DNA of 64,000 bases from Flectonema sp. DT1601. Lineage: Eukaryota; Euglenozoa; Diplonemea; Diplonemida; Diplonemidae. Numbering within the stretch: the first letter of the stretch is position 1; each line of letters opens with the position of its first letter. Below are positions 52,140 to 62,887 of the stretch, in pieces. The DNA lies in assembly GCA_964019425.1 (NCBI GenBank), contig OZ025836.1, forward strand, positions 1-64,000. Reading direction: 5' to 3'. Made by a program: the position numbers and the translations under genes. The notes under the pieces are model-generated. The model saw only the letters and a list, made by a program, of their open reading frames with translations, was not told the DNA's origin and did not search any database.

Positions 52140-54938
52140 TTAGTCCTTCTTCTTACGAATCTGGATCTTCTTCTTTTTGTCTGCAGTTTTGTCCCCTCGC
52201 TCCTCATTCTCGTCCATCTTTGGTCGTTTCTTTGTGAACACCAACTCAATTGGAGTGGTGCTCACCCGCGGTGGTGTGGGGCTGCTTTTTTTAGCGAAGG
52301 AAAGCTCGACGCTGCGTTTTGAAGTCTTACTGCGCTTGGGCTGCTCAGAGTGATCCCCCGTGTGGTCGACGGGTTTAGATCGGGTGCGTGAAAACGAAAG
52401 TTCAACAAGAGCTGGTGATTCTTGTTGCAGACGTTTACGAGCAGCTTTGCGTTCTTCTCTGACGAAGATTGGTGATGGAGACTCAGGAGGGGGAGTTCCT
52501 CTCAACTTAACAACATTATTCCAATAGGCTGTGTCATTATCTTCATGATCAGTTGTGTGAGTAACAGTTACTTCTGAGAAGTTAGAAATATCTTTCACTA
52601 CATCCGTTGTACCTGAAGCTGCTTCAGCTGTTCCTAATATCTGTTGAGCTGTGCTATTAAATAGCAACTCATCACTTGGCTGTGCATTCTGACTCATCAT
52701 ACTGTAGGCTCCTTTCTTTAATAAATCTTTCAATTCTTCATCAGTACTTCCTGCGAAGTCATTTGTTAACAGTGATGCTGACAGGGCTAGTTTTCTACTC
52801 GCTGCCTGAACCATTAGTTCCTCAAAAGTATTTAGTGAGACGAGACGATATATTTTAACTTCTTTTTGTTGTCCGATTCGATGGGTACGAGCGGCAGCCT
52901 GCAAGTCTTGTTGGGGATTCCAATCAGTGTCGTGGATTATCACTCTTGTTGCTGTTGTCAAGTTAAGACCAACACCACCAGCACGTGTTGTTAATAAGAA
53001 GATGAATGGATCTTGAGAGTCGGAGTTAAAACTGTTTATGGCACGCTGACGGTTTTCACCAGTCACTGAACCGTCCAATCGGACGAATGTCCAACCTCGA
53101 AATGAGATGCATTCCTCAATTATATTTAATATTAATTTCCATTGTGAAAAGATCAGAACTTTTCGCTTCTCACTTCTCCACTTCATTAGAATCTTATCCA
53201 AGACTATAGCCTTACCACTACTTGCGATAACTGGGGGAAGATGACTTGATGCAGCTGATTGCATGTAACTATTCTCATACAACTCTCTCATTCCATCAAT
53301 CAAGTAAGGATGATTACAAACTGATCTCATCTGAGTGCAGATATTCCTTGCGCTGACTCTTCTATTTCCATTAGCAGCATATAAGAAATCGTGATTCTTT
53401 TCCATTATATTCTTGTAAATCATTCTTTGAAATCCAGTCATATTAATCTTAATATGAGTATCAGATCGTTGAGGTAAGTCTTTTAAGACTTCTGATTTAA
53501 CACGTCGTAAGATGTACGGAGTTATGGAGTCCTTGATTCGTCGTAAACTTGCAGACACAGAAGGGAGTTCCAAGGCTGTCACAAACTGTGTTCTCGCATC
53601 AACAGCAAACTCTTTCGGATCACAAATATGAAGTAAAGACCACAACTCTTCAGTATTATTCTGAACTGGTGTTCCAGTTAATAATAATTTACATTTCGAT
53701 CTCAATTTGGATGCGACTCCCCAAATTTGACTTTCTGATGACTTTACTTTATGAGCTTCATCAAAGACAACCACAGACCAATGTCTTGATAAGAATCCGA
53801 TATCTCTATCACGAGATACGATTTCATAAGTTGTAAGAACTATGTGTGGTTGAATTTTTCCTTGAGAAACTATTAAATAATCTGCGGCAATCCTTCTGCT
53901 GTCAGCCTTACCAAAGTATGAAACCCACTGAAGAGTACACCATTTAGAAAGTTCTGTTTCCCACTGAGCTATAACAGTGAGAGGAACTATTAGTAAATGA
54001 GGTCCTCCTGAATTGCGGGGATCTTCAGCGTAGAGTTCGTTTAGAAATAATATTGTTTGGATTGTCTTACCGAGACCCATGTCATCAGCAAGTATTCCTC
54101 CTTTTTTAGTTCTAAACCTGTCTTTTAACCAATCGACACCAACTCTTTGATATGAATAAAGTGTTGCAACCTGTTTTGGTGTGACAGGTCTCTTTGATTT
54201 AAATCCGTCAAAAGCCTCAAGAACTTCACCAGTTACTTCTTCTAACGGTTCCCAAGTAGCTTCTGATAGCGGAAGACCTTTCCATGATACCAACGCTTTC
54301 CCAGTTTCATGTGCGACGTTTAGGAGTCTATCCATTTCATTGTACTGTTGGGGATAAGGTTCTCCTTCTGGTTCGTAGTCAGCCATTGGTTTTACATTCC
54401 TTTCTGATAGATATTGTTTTACTCTATTCTCAAGTTTAACTTCATTGAGTGTAGAATAGGATTCGTCTCTAGACCACCAACGTGCTTTAGAGTATGGTCT
54501 TCCTTTTAACTTTATTAAATATTCTTCCATTCCGTTAGTTCTTCTGATCGCAAGGACTTCTTGTAAATTAGGACCACTTCCAGGAAGTGGAATATCAGAC
54601 AGGCCTGAAGAGCATATTGTTGACCCATCTTGTTTTCTCCTAACTCTCCTTCGTGATGAGTTAAATATTTTTCCCAATCCAGTGCTATTATCTGATGAGA
54701 TACTTTCACAAGAGTCTGAGTCACTGTGCATTGCTACTTGCTCTGCCAGCCTCTTTCTTGCCAGAATGTGCGCCGCCCGTCGCTCTGGCTTTCTGGGAGC
54801 GCTGAAAGCGCTCCTTTCTTGAAGTTGAATTTTTCCCTGAAATGAGCTGGGAGCTCCAACACATCCGTCTCCCGCAGGTTGCGCAGGGAAGGCCTGCGGA
54901 GCGACGAACCCGCTGCGCAACCCTGGAGGGTTGGTCAT
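52140..54938 (-). CDS. CHD-type SNF2 chromatin remodeler
   Basis: 932 residues, intronless; acceptor TTTCACAACAG ends ten bases before the ATG. Two chromodomains lie at about 126-175 and 197-250 (GRPYSKARWWSR, LVSWKGLPLSEATWEP). The SNF2 ATPase has DMGLGKT at 286-292, DEAH at 393-396 and LLLTGTPVQNN at 418-428. The helicase C domain has VLIFSQW, LDGSVTGENRQRAI, TRAGGVGLNLT and THRIGQQ (about 575-690). Paired chromodomains ahead of the ATPase define the CHD family, which slides nucleosomes and reads methylated histone H3. The C-terminal 150 residues are basic and disordered, with repeated ELSFxRT/ELSFAKK/ELVFTKK motifs. No PHD fingers are present, so it is nearest CHD1. Confidence 0.9.
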   Translation of the reverse strand: MTNPPGLRSGFVAPQAFPAQPAGDGCVGAPSSFQGKIQLQERSAFSAPRKPERRAAHILARKRLAEQVAMHSDSDSCESISSDNSTGLGKIFNSSRRRVRRKQDGSTICSSGLSDIPLPGSGPNLQEVLAIRRTNGMEEYLIKLKGRPYSKARWWSRDESYSTLNEVKLENRVKQYLSERNVKPMADYEPEGEPYPQQYNEMDRLLNVAHETGKALVSWKGLPLSEATWEPLEEVTGEVLEAFDGFKSKRPVTPKQVATLYSYQRVGVDWLKDRFRTKKGGILADDMGLGKTIQTILFLNELYAEDPRNSGGPHLLIVPLTVIAQWETELSKWCTLQWVSYFGKADSRRIAADYLIVSQGKIQPHIVLTTYEIVSRDRDIGFLSRHWSVVVFDEAHKVKSSESQIWGVASKLRSKCKLLLTGTPVQNNTEELWSLLHICDPKEFAVDARTQFVTALELPSVSASLRRIKDSITPYILRRVKSEVLKDLPQRSDTHIKINMTGFQRMIYKNIMEKNHDFLYAANGNRRVSARNICTQMRSVCNHPYLIDGMRELYENSYMQSAASSHLPPVIASSGKAIVLDKILMKWRSEKRKVLIFSQWKLILNIIEECISFRGWTFVRLDGSVTGENRQRAINSFNSDSQDPFIFLLTTRAGGVGLNLTTATRVIIHDTDWNPQQDLQAAARTHRIGQQKEVKIYRLVSLNTFEELMVQAASRKLALSASLLTNDFAGSTDEELKDLLKKGAYSMMSQNAQPSDELLFNSTAQQILGTAEAASGTTDVVKDISNFSEVTVTHTTDHEDNDTAYWNNVVKLRGTPPPESPSPIFVREERKAARKRLQQESPALVELSFSRTRSKPVDHTGDHSEQPKRSKTSKRSVELSFAKKSSPTPPRVSTTPIELVFTKKRPKMDENEERGDKTADKKKKIQIRKKKD

Positions 54939-55654
54939 GTTAACCCTCCTGTTGTGAAACGATGTCCAAAAGTAGTTGGAAGTGAATGAACTGAATTACG
55001 AAATACGGAAACCTACTCGCGGTGTGTTGTAACCTGCAGAAGCAATTAAAATACAAAAACAGCTTAAGATGAAACTGACTCACTGCACTCAATCCCTACT
55101 AAACAACTACAGTACTGGGGAAGTACACACAAGTACTGTAGGAAGGGATTTGTTCAGCCGAACAAAGTGAAATGTATGAATTGAAAATAACAAAGAATAA
55201 ATTACACTCATCTACTTGAGAAGAGACACAACATCACTAAAACCTTACGAAGCCACTCCTTGAGGTGATCCTTTTAAAAGGAACCATCCAAATAGGTGTT
55301 TGACTCCGCTACGTGAAGTAAGCATTTATAGCATCTGCTGAAGACTGTGAAGTCATCACCGCATCATAGCTGCCGATGCGCAGTCACGTCAATAAGGAAG
55401 AGGAAGAATAACAGAGATAAAAAGGGGGAAGAGGAAGAGTACAATTGATATTCTACCACCAAACATAAATATAATTCCTGTTGTGGATGCTTTCACCCCA
55501 TCATAATATACCAAGAAGAGAACCATCCTCTTCTTTGGGGGGACAATAAACTACTTTCAGAAGAGTCCATCTAACTAATGAAACACTTTTTGTGATTAAA
55601 ACTGTCACTCTAATTATAATCCCAACAAGTCCCAAGTAATAATCAAATCCATAA
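54939..55654. other. Intergenic spacer
   Basis: About 700 bases with no supported gene; AT-rich. The ORF at 55501-55773 overlaps the next gene in another frame and is a shadow. Confidence 0.4.
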
Positions 55655-56518
55655 TTACTTAGGAAGGATTGGTTTATCCAGAGTACCATAGTTACTCTTA
55701 GCATTAGGTGACAGAATAGGATCAGTGGCTGCTGATCTGCGGGACTTGTTCTTAATTGGACGAGCTGCAACAATAGCTAAGAAGATCTCAAAGAAAGCTT
55801 TGAATCCGAAGTTGTACATATAAAGTTGAATGATGTCAGTTGTCGTTAAGAATGAGAGGTAGTGCGGAAGGGCGTGACCGACCCACTTCGTGGACTGAAA
55901 CTGAGGCAAGTCGTTGCGAAGCTTTTGGCAAACATTTTCAAGAGATCCGCCGTCCTTCATAATCTGAACACCTGAAAGAACTCCCAAAGATTCACCTGGT
56001 GAGAAGACAAGTTCTGCCCAAAGCCATTTCCAGAATGCATTTTCGAGTGTTGGAGCCCCCGGGTACATCCAATTTAGAAATAACAACTTAGGCATGTGAT
56101 AAGGTCCGTTATAAACAAAATGAACACCAGCGTATCTAACAGTTCTCAATATATCATGTGACTTCCTCACCTGCTGCCAAAATGATACTCCAGAATACGC
56201 TTCGTTATCAGTTCTGTATCGAAGGTACACTACTTCAGATAACTGTGATAAGGTGTCGTAAAAACACGCAAATGCTCCAGAAATTGATGCCAACTCCAAC
56301 ACCGTGTGCATTGTATTCCAGACATTCAATCCAGCAGCCCAACACAGAGTCAGAGCAACAAAAGAAGGAAGACTCAAATAGAATGCTAAATGAAGTCTCC
56401 ACTCAATTATCTGCACAGCCATCCTACTAACTGTTCGTCGAAGGGAGCGGCTGACCCGACGAGTGAAGTTCCTCGAGGGTCTACTTTCTTCACAGTCATG
56501 TATATCAACTTTAGGCAT
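55655..56518 (-). CDS. Probable Mpv17/PMP22-family membrane protein
   Basis: 287 residues; acceptor TTTTATTAATCAG ends 16 bases before the ATG. Hydrophobic helices at about 44-65, 72-95 and 240-255. The middle matches the Mpv17/PMP22 pattern loosely: an NGPYHMPKLLFLNWMYPG block, then AELVFSPGESLGVLSGVQIMKDGGSLENVCQKLRNDLPQFQSTKW, the region that in Mpv17 proteins reads as GP..H, Q..F.P, G.s.e.....L..df...l..nW. Family members sit in peroxisomal or inner mitochondrial membranes and may form channels. The basic Arg/Ser-rich N-terminus could be a mitochondrial presequence. Divergent, so moderate confidence. Confidence 0.55.
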   Translation of the reverse strand: MPKVDIHDCEESRPSRNFTRRVSRSLRRTVSRMAVQIIEWRLHLAFYLSLPSFVALTLCWAAGLNVWNTMHTVLELASISGAFACFYDTLSQLSEVVYLRYRTDNEAYSGVSFWQQVRKSHDILRTVRYAGVHFVYNGPYHMPKLLFLNWMYPGAPTLENAFWKWLWAELVFSPGESLGVLSGVQIMKDGGSLENVCQKLRNDLPQFQSTKWVGHALPHYLSFLTTTDIIQLYMYNFGFKAFFEIFLAIVAARPIKNKSRRSAATDPILSPNAKSNYGTLDKPILPK

Positions 56519-56867
56519 TATTTATGAATACTTGTAACTGATTAATAAAATATTATTACTACTGAGATGGATTGTGTTGATTTTATCATCGTTTCTCACC
56601 TCCGTAATTACATCATCGGAGTCTTTTGTATTGATGTCAAACTGTAAATAATGTAGTAAAGGAATAACGATCTCTTACGTAAATCAATTTAAGAAAGAAA
56701 CTTTAATTCTTATGGAAGATTGTGTTCTGGATTTTATTGTAAGGTCCAGCAACAATACTTTTTCTATTTCAACTGTTTCTCAAATCAGAACAGGTTGTGT
56801 GTTGACTACTTAGAGTGACTATGACACTCCAACACAATAAGATCTCTTCGTGAAGTCACTTTCGACA

Positions 56868-57544
56868 TCACATCGTCATCGAAGGCAGAGATGCTGATAG
56901 AATAGGACCAAAACCCTGTGGCATCATATCCACTGGAATAGGAGGGGGAGGAGGAGGAACAATTCCAGTCGTAAATGAATTAGAAAACTCATTTATGGCA
57001 TCACTGAGCTTCTCTATCATCGAAGGCGGCTGTTTGTCAGAAAGTTATATTAACAACAACAACCACCACGAGATCGCTTCTTGTAATGAACTGACTGAAG
57101 ACATACCTCAACTCCTGCAAGTTCACAGTCTGTTATTAAAATATTCATCTGATTTGATATTTCTTGAAGGTGTGCCTGTTTTGGTATTAGTAGTCTTCCT
57201 GACTGATATGTTGTCTTTGTTGTTCTTATTAATGAATACTTTCATACCACGTGACATAATTTATCTTCAACTGCTGCCTTTTCCAACTCACACACGGTAA
57301 CATTAAGCCTATCGAGAACCTGTTCCGCTTGTTGTAATTCATCAACTGGTGTTCGAAGTCGTCTTTCAAGGTCTCGTTCTCCTTCTTGTTGGAGATGTCT
57401 TAGTAAGGAATTCTTACTTTGTTCTACTCTAAGCATCTTTAGTGCTTCTTCAACATGTGGAGGGTGAACTACACAACTTGGATCCATATTTCTTTTTTTT
57501 GTTACCTTTTTTGAAACTATTAATAAATTTTTAACATCATCCAT
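56868..57544 (-). CDS. Three-exon coiled-coil and proline-rich protein
   Basis: Exons: 57248-57544, 57107-57202 and 56868-57029. Introns of 45 and 77 nt start GTATGA and GTATGT and end ATATCAG and GACAAACAG; phase is kept at both, giving 184 residues. The first exon encodes a coiled coil (VEEALKMLRVEQSKNSLLRHL, DELQQAEQVLDRLN). The last contains IEKLSDAINEFSNSF, then six prolines and a short hydrophobic end. Without splicing the first frame stops at 57242. The start could also be the ATG at about 57487 (MDPSCVV). No family recognised. Similar coiled-coil/polyproline layouts occur in actin-regulating complexes, but this is only a resemblance. Confidence 0.5.
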
Positions 57545-57688
57545 AAAAGAGATAATTCTTACAAAGATCTGTTACGTTTTTGATTTCTCTGTAAAAAACA
57601 GACAGGCATCCCTTAAGTTAGCCAGGAGGGTAAACGCCACGCCACCAAATTATCAAATAAAACCAAAAAAAAAAAAAAAAAAGTATTT

Positions 57689-60103
57689 TTATGCCACAAC
57701 ATCTTGAGTTAGAATAAGAGAAAGTGTGATGACATCCCTGACCACATCATCAAGTTCAGGATTGTGAGGGTTGTTAGGTGGCGAGGATCCAATTGATGAA
57801 TCAAAAGATTTGATGAGTGTGTCGTGAATTGCAGTCATCACAACATCAAACTCTTTGGGCACTAAAATATTATTTGCTACTCCAGTTGATGAGAAGTCCG
57901 ACCCAGACAGAACTTGTCGCATACCATTCTTAAGCTCAAATTCTAAAACTGAATTGAAATCCCAAACATGATGACTTCTATAAGTATCCTTAGTGAAGGA
58001 CATATCAAAGTCTAACGCTGCCAACAGTCGAGTGTTGTCTTGAGATGGAATGGTCGTATTCTTCACAACTAAATTATTAAGATGAGCATTACAATGAGTT
58101 CCAAGGGAATCTTTATAAGTACCCCAGCTGATCCCTCCTTCGTGTAGAGTTTTTAGAACATTTCCACATTCCCAACCAATGCGAGAAATGATGTAAAATA
58201 TAATTGAAGAACAAGACTGTTCGTGTTTCTTTTGATGCAGAAATCTCTGTAATCGTTCGCATGTTGCGTTCCAAAGTGTGTTGTCAGTTTTGTGATTTGG
58301 AACAGATTCGTAGAGTTGTAGACCTTCGAGTGAATAAACATCCATTTCACAAGCAGTCATCATATCCGTGTGAATGATTTCTTCTTCTTCTGAAAGAGAT
58401 CTGTCCCTCCGAATTCGGTTTGCAATTTTATGAACATCTCCTTTACTAAACATTTCAACGCAGAGTTTCTTTAACCCACCCAGTAAGTGATCCCCTGCTC
58501 GCCTGTCTCCAACCGTTTTAAAAATTCCGCAATATTTCTCAACCCCAGGAGAACTGTCTTCCTTCGGAGTATACTTCCAATACCCCACCGGAAAGTTGGC
58601 AAGTTCAATTCCAAGTTCACCAATTTTCTTTGTCATATAAAATTCTGTGAGCACCGTATTTTTGAATGAGCAACCCCGGGGTGTTTGCACTCCCTCATGG
58701 GTTTCGATAGTGAAGGCTCCGTCGGATCCATTGCCGCAACCTTTGAGACGATACCATCCGTCAGGTTGCTTTAATAAAGCAGAGCGAATACCTGAAGTAA
58801 AACCAGTGATAGTACCTTCCTCATTGTTTGTTTTTAGTAGTGGTTGGGTATCGAAAGTTTTAGTCATCTGCCCAACAGCTTCTAAGGCGAAATTTGGGGT
58901 TTCGGGTACAGAGAAACCGTTTACCTCATCAACGAGACCCTCCCACTGTTGAGAGCCACTTTTCACAACAACTTGCTCAGGGATGAGAAGGCTTCCCTCT
59001 ATGTGTTTAAAATTGGCTTTCTGAGAGGGATGATGTGGGCTTCCACAAATGTATAGCAGAGACTGCAATTCAGACAGAGATTCCGCAAAGTTTTTAATAA
59101 TTGGAGAAGGCTCTCCCTCATCAAAAATATTTTGAGTTTGCGGAACGAGAGCTGACAAAGTTTCACCATCAAGTGGTCCCATTTGAGTTACAGATCGTAA
59201 CATTGATTCTGATTGTGTTTCACCAGTACTGACATCCATTGTAAACATCTGTTGAGGGTTATGACTTGATACAGAAGATGTCAGGTATGATGTCATCTGA
59301 CCGACCATAGCAGTTGCACATCCCAGGCATGGGACAATCCAAGAACCAATATACCTCGTCGGAGTGTTTTTGTTTATACCTTTGATGTCGTTTAAGAAAT
59401 TTAAATTCTTCTGACGAACAATCAGCTCAGGAGACATTTCTTTAATATCTGAATACTTAGGAGAATCCCATGCCCCAGGTGTTGTAGGCTGCGCGGAGTA
59501 CAATTCCGTTGCGTATGTCCATCCGTATGACTGGCCAACAGAAAGAGGTTTTGCTAATGACTTTGCTAATGAAGCAACACACGCATCAAAAGAAGCTCCG
59601 ATATCAATACAATTAAATATAAAAGTACTTCTGGTTGCTAATTCAATTACTGTTTCCCAATTATTAGTAACATCAATGTGATGAGTTGTTATTTTTGATC
59701 TGATGTTGTGAAGTTTAATGTTGTCTTTGGCAGCATCAACTTTCCTCCTTTTGATATCAACAGTGCTAGAGAGACATTGTCTATTAAGGTTTGAAGGGTC
59801 AACAGTGTCATTATCAACGAGGATTATTTCTTCAACTCCAAGACGTGAAAGCACTAAGGCAGTATTCTGTCCAATCCCTCCGGTACCTAATATTAAGCAG
59901 ACTTGTCTTTCAATCACATTTTGATCAAAATCAGGAATCACACGTTGTCTATCAAATGGGTCATTCTCAATCTCTTTGTGTGGTGCTTTCTTTCTTGTTT
60001 CTATTCGAGCTTCTGTTTCCCATCCTTCATCACCAGGTTTAAGATATTCTTCTCTTCTTATGTACCCATCTAGTTCTGAAGTAGTAATGTCTGTTCTGAT
60101 CAT
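57689..60103 (-). CDS. E1-like ThiF adenylyltransferase with possible kinase-like C-terminus
   Basis: 804 residues, intronless; the candidate acceptor ending ACAATAG lies 15 bases before the ATG. Residues 55-330 are a ThiF/MoeB/E1 domain: GTGGIGQN at 73-80, LVDNDTVDPSNLNRQ at 95-109, RRK at 119-121 and a single CLGC near 258. These bind ATP and activate the C-terminus of a ubiquitin-like or sulfur-carrier protein. The last 350 residues are not a known E1 part. They contain FKNTVLTEFYMTKKIGELGIELANFPVGYW and, near 665-700, HCNAHLNNLVV with LAALDFDMSF, like the HxxxxN and DxD motifs of kinase or aminoglycoside-phosphotransferase folds. This would be an unusual fusion. The second zinc CxxC of classical members is not obvious. 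Confidence 0.7.
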   Translation of the reverse strand: MIRTDITTSELDGYIRREEYLKPGDEGWETEARIETRKKAPHKEIENDPFDRQRVIPDFDQNVIERQVCLILGTGGIGQNTALVLSRLGVEEIILVDNDTVDPSNLNRQCLSSTVDIKRRKVDAAKDNIKLHNIRSKITTHHIDVTNNWETVIELATRSTFIFNCIDIGASFDACVASLAKSLAKPLSVGQSYGWTYATELYSAQPTTPGAWDSPKYSDIKEMSPELIVRQKNLNFLNDIKGINKNTPTRYIGSWIVPCLGCATAMVGQMTSYLTSSVSSHNPQQMFTMDVSTGETQSESMLRSVTQMGPLDGETLSALVPQTQNIFDEGEPSPIIKNFAESLSELQSLLYICGSPHHPSQKANFKHIEGSLLIPEQVVVKSGSQQWEGLVDEVNGFSVPETPNFALEAVGQMTKTFDTQPLLKTNNEEGTITGFTSGIRSALLKQPDGWYRLKGCGNGSDGAFTIETHEGVQTPRGCSFKNTVLTEFYMTKKIGELGIELANFPVGYWKYTPKEDSSPGVEKYCGIFKTVGDRRAGDHLLGGLKKLCVEMFSKGDVHKIANRIRRDRSLSEEEEIIHTDMMTACEMDVYSLEGLQLYESVPNHKTDNTLWNATCERLQRFLHQKKHEQSCSSIIFYIISRIGWECGNVLKTLHEGGISWGTYKDSLGTHCNAHLNNLVVKNTTIPSQDNTRLLAALDFDMSFTKDTYRSHHVWDFNSVLEFELKNGMRQVLSGSDFSSTGVANNILVPKEFDVVMTAIHDTLIKSFDSSIGSSPPNNPHNPELDDVVRDVITLSLILTQDVVA

Positions 60104-60814
60104 ATTGTAGTAGTGTTTCTATTGTTTTATAAAAAAAAAAGTAAATTGACGACAACTGAAATCGTACTTGTTGACAAATATCAGGGGAAGGATGGAGGAC
60201 TCTACGAGGGAAAAAACAAATCCATTTTAAAAAGAACCCATCTGACTTCTCAGGTTTGTTAAATCTAATTCAAATCTAAGGGAGTGATACTTGACAATTA
60301 ATAAACAAAATTGTTTACTTTGAAATAATTACTCAAAGTAATAACTGAGTGACAGGCCGAATCTAAGAAGGACATCACAAATACAACAATTCCACTAACA
60401 ACGTGTCCTTACAGTTCAACGCGCACCACACCGAATGTATTTCTCAAAGAGGACACCTTCAGCAGAGTTCTTAGCAACAGTAAGATCGTAGGACTTTAAA
60501 ACAAATTTTTATTTTGTGTTATTCAAATTTAGACAACAACACATTCACAACTTGTTTATCTTCAAATAATTAAGATGAGGATGGATGTGATCTTATGATT
60601 GTTATTTATCATTATGGTTTTATCAATAATAACAAACAAAAGAGTTCTTAAAAAACAGAAGAAACCATCCGAGACAATCAGAAGAGGAATCCACGAGTAC
60701 CGATACCGTAGCTATTGGAACGAAGATTCTGTTTTATTAAGTTATTTTATTGTTGTGTTGTGGATAGAGAAAACTATGTGACTAAGGAAAGCAGTCAGCC
60801 CGACTAGCTAATTT
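60104..60814. other. Intergenic spacer
   Basis: About 700 bases, AT-rich, no supported gene. Confidence 0.4.
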
Positions 60815-61777
60815 CTAATATTCACATACCGGTGTTGCTGTGCGAGTATTCCTCCGCGGACGTCTCGTTCCCTTTGAAGCAGATGGAGCGATGGTCGGCT
60901 TTTTCCCTCCAGCCCTGTAGTGCTGACCAGAGATATTTCCAACCACAACAGACTCATTGCTGTTAGCTGATGGATCGTGGTGGACTATGAAAGGTTTTCG
61001 GTAACTGCTCTTCGCCGTTAAAAAGACAGACTTCGGTCGGGGACCGAAATTATTTGTTGAATTGGTATCAAGTCTGGTTAAGGCAACTCTGGGTTTTTTT
61101 ATAATAATTTCCTTCTTTGGAATCGAAGCAAACGGAATACGTGGCGGTGGACTAATTGAACGAAGTTTATCACAACTGCCCATCGCTTGTTGAGAATAAG
61201 ATCTGTGGGAGTTTCTGGCTGGGGGTGCTGGTGCAGATGATCGCGACATGTGTCCCTGAACACCACCCAGTAATGTCATCGCATCTCCCAGAGCTTTTTG
61301 AGCTTTAAATAACTCTGCTCTTCCTGCTGCTGCTGCAGCCCTTAGTTCATCTCTTTCAGAACTGAGAGAGTTGATTTCTTTTCTTAATTGGTGTTCGACG
61401 TCATTGGATGCGACAGTACTGGCACTGCCACTGTTTTGTCTTTTCCCTGCCTGGTCAAGGATATCAATAGAACCTTTTAATAAAGTCTGAATGTGATTCA
61501 CTTCAGCCATGGTGTTCTCTTTATCTGTTTCTCTCTCTGCTGATGCCCTCTCTATTCCGTATGGCAGATTGTGTTGCCGTCTGTTCTGTCGAACAGGAGT
61601 AGGTGTTGGTGCAGGTGCCGGAGCACTCTCTTCTCCATAACTGAGTGGAGTAACTGTTCCATTTATATCTTCGAATGGTTTTGGTGGTGTTGTTGGTAGT
61701 GGTGTTCTCCCAGGTGTGAACACTGCAGTAGTACAACTTACCATCAAATCTATTCCATCGTCCAACATGTTTGTCAT
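60815..61777 (-). CDS. Low-complexity coiled-coil protein, unknown
   Basis: 320 residues; acceptor TTTAATCACATTCACAG ends four bases before the ATG. Residues 20-75 are Pro/Thr/Ala-rich (APAPAPTPTP). Residues 80-165 are helical, with a clear coiled coil at about 128-165 (VEHQLRKEINSLSSERDELRAA). The second half is basic and disordered, with Ser/Pro and Lys/Arg clusters (SISPPPRIPF, KKEIIIKKPRVAL, KGTRRPRRNTRT). No catalytic domain. The composition fits a cytoskeletal or basal-body protein, but that is only a guess. Confidence 0.6.
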   Translation of the reverse strand: MTNMLDDGIDLMVSCTTAVFTPGRTPLPTTPPKPFEDINGTVTPLSYGEESAPAPAPTPTPVRQNRRQHNLPYGIERASAERETDKENTMAEVNHIQTLLKGSIDILDQAGKRQNSGSASTVASNDVEHQLRKEINSLSSERDELRAAAAAGRAELFKAQKALGDAMTLLGGVQGHMSRSSAPAPPARNSHRSYSQQAMGSCDKLRSISPPPRIPFASIPKKEIIIKKPRVALTRLDTNSTNNFGPRPKSVFLTAKSSYRKPFIVHHDPSANSNESVVVGNISGQHYRAGGKKPTIAPSASKGTRRPRRNTRTATPVCEY

Positions 61778-62887
61778 CTTACTGTGAATGTGATTAAATT
61801 ATAATTAACTTCAATAACAACAACTCAAACTGGTAGTTTTTTTCCCCTTTTCTTTTATACGAAGTCAGAGGAGAGTATCAGTCTGTTCAATCCACTCGAC
61901 ACAAAGAGATCAGTTTTTTATTATTAATATGTTGCTGTTCAGAACTGTGAATCTAAACAACGCGTTGGTTGACATGTTCTGAAATATTTTATTTATTTAC
62001 GAAGCCTAGGAATAGTATTTAGCTCAGGCCAAAAGAAAAAAAAAAAAGAAGCAGGCACAAAGCAAAATAAAATAAAATATTTTAGTGGACTATTTCTGCA
62101 GAGGAAGTGAGTTTCTTATTTTTTTTATTTTTTTTCTGTTTCTTCCTCTCATTAAATGACGTCCGATGCATAGCAGCTCCCGGTTGTGGAAGAGTGGTGC
62201 CGTTAACGAACGAGATCTCGACCCTTCAGTAGGGTCTTTGGCGTTTTACTACGTGTTTTTTTCCCCCCTTTCCTGTCTCCCTTTTTTTCTTCAATTGTAA
62301 AAATAAATTTTTTTTTTTTTTAAAAACTGACATGATTCAAAGAAAAGTTAATTTCATACCTCCATTTACTTGCCTGCTTTCAATTTTCAGTTTCACTGAA
62401 TGCAGTAGCAAGCTTATTAGATATTGGGAAGGGAAAATTTATAAAAAAAAAAAAAAAAAAAGGTTGCAGCAATTGGCTTCGTAATCAAAGTAATTAAAAT
62501 AACGATAAATAGAGTAAGAATGAATAGACTGCAGCAGTAGTAGAACTGGACAGGAAATATAATTTATTGGTTTTGAAAAAAAATTATTTGAGTTTGTGAG
62601 ATTTGGACAGTAGACGGACAAAATTATTGTTTTTTTTTTTTTTTTTTAAATTACACACAACACTTTACATATTAACTGACGAACGGAAATTGAAAAAAAA
62701 AAAAATTTTTTTTTTTTAAGAAAATTAATAATAAAGTAGCTCAACGGAAAAGTCTGAAAAAAGAGTTTAAAAAAGTGTAATACATTTACGAACTTTAGGG
62801 TGTGTGGCAACTGGCACACAGGATAAATACTTGTGTAAGCCCCCACACAAGATCATTTACAGAATCAGAGAGTTATTAGATATAATT
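61778..62887. other. Intergenic spacer
   Basis: About 1.1 kb with several long A and T runs (62037-62048, 62440-62460, 62630-62650, 62690-62715). No gene supported. Confidence 0.4.
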
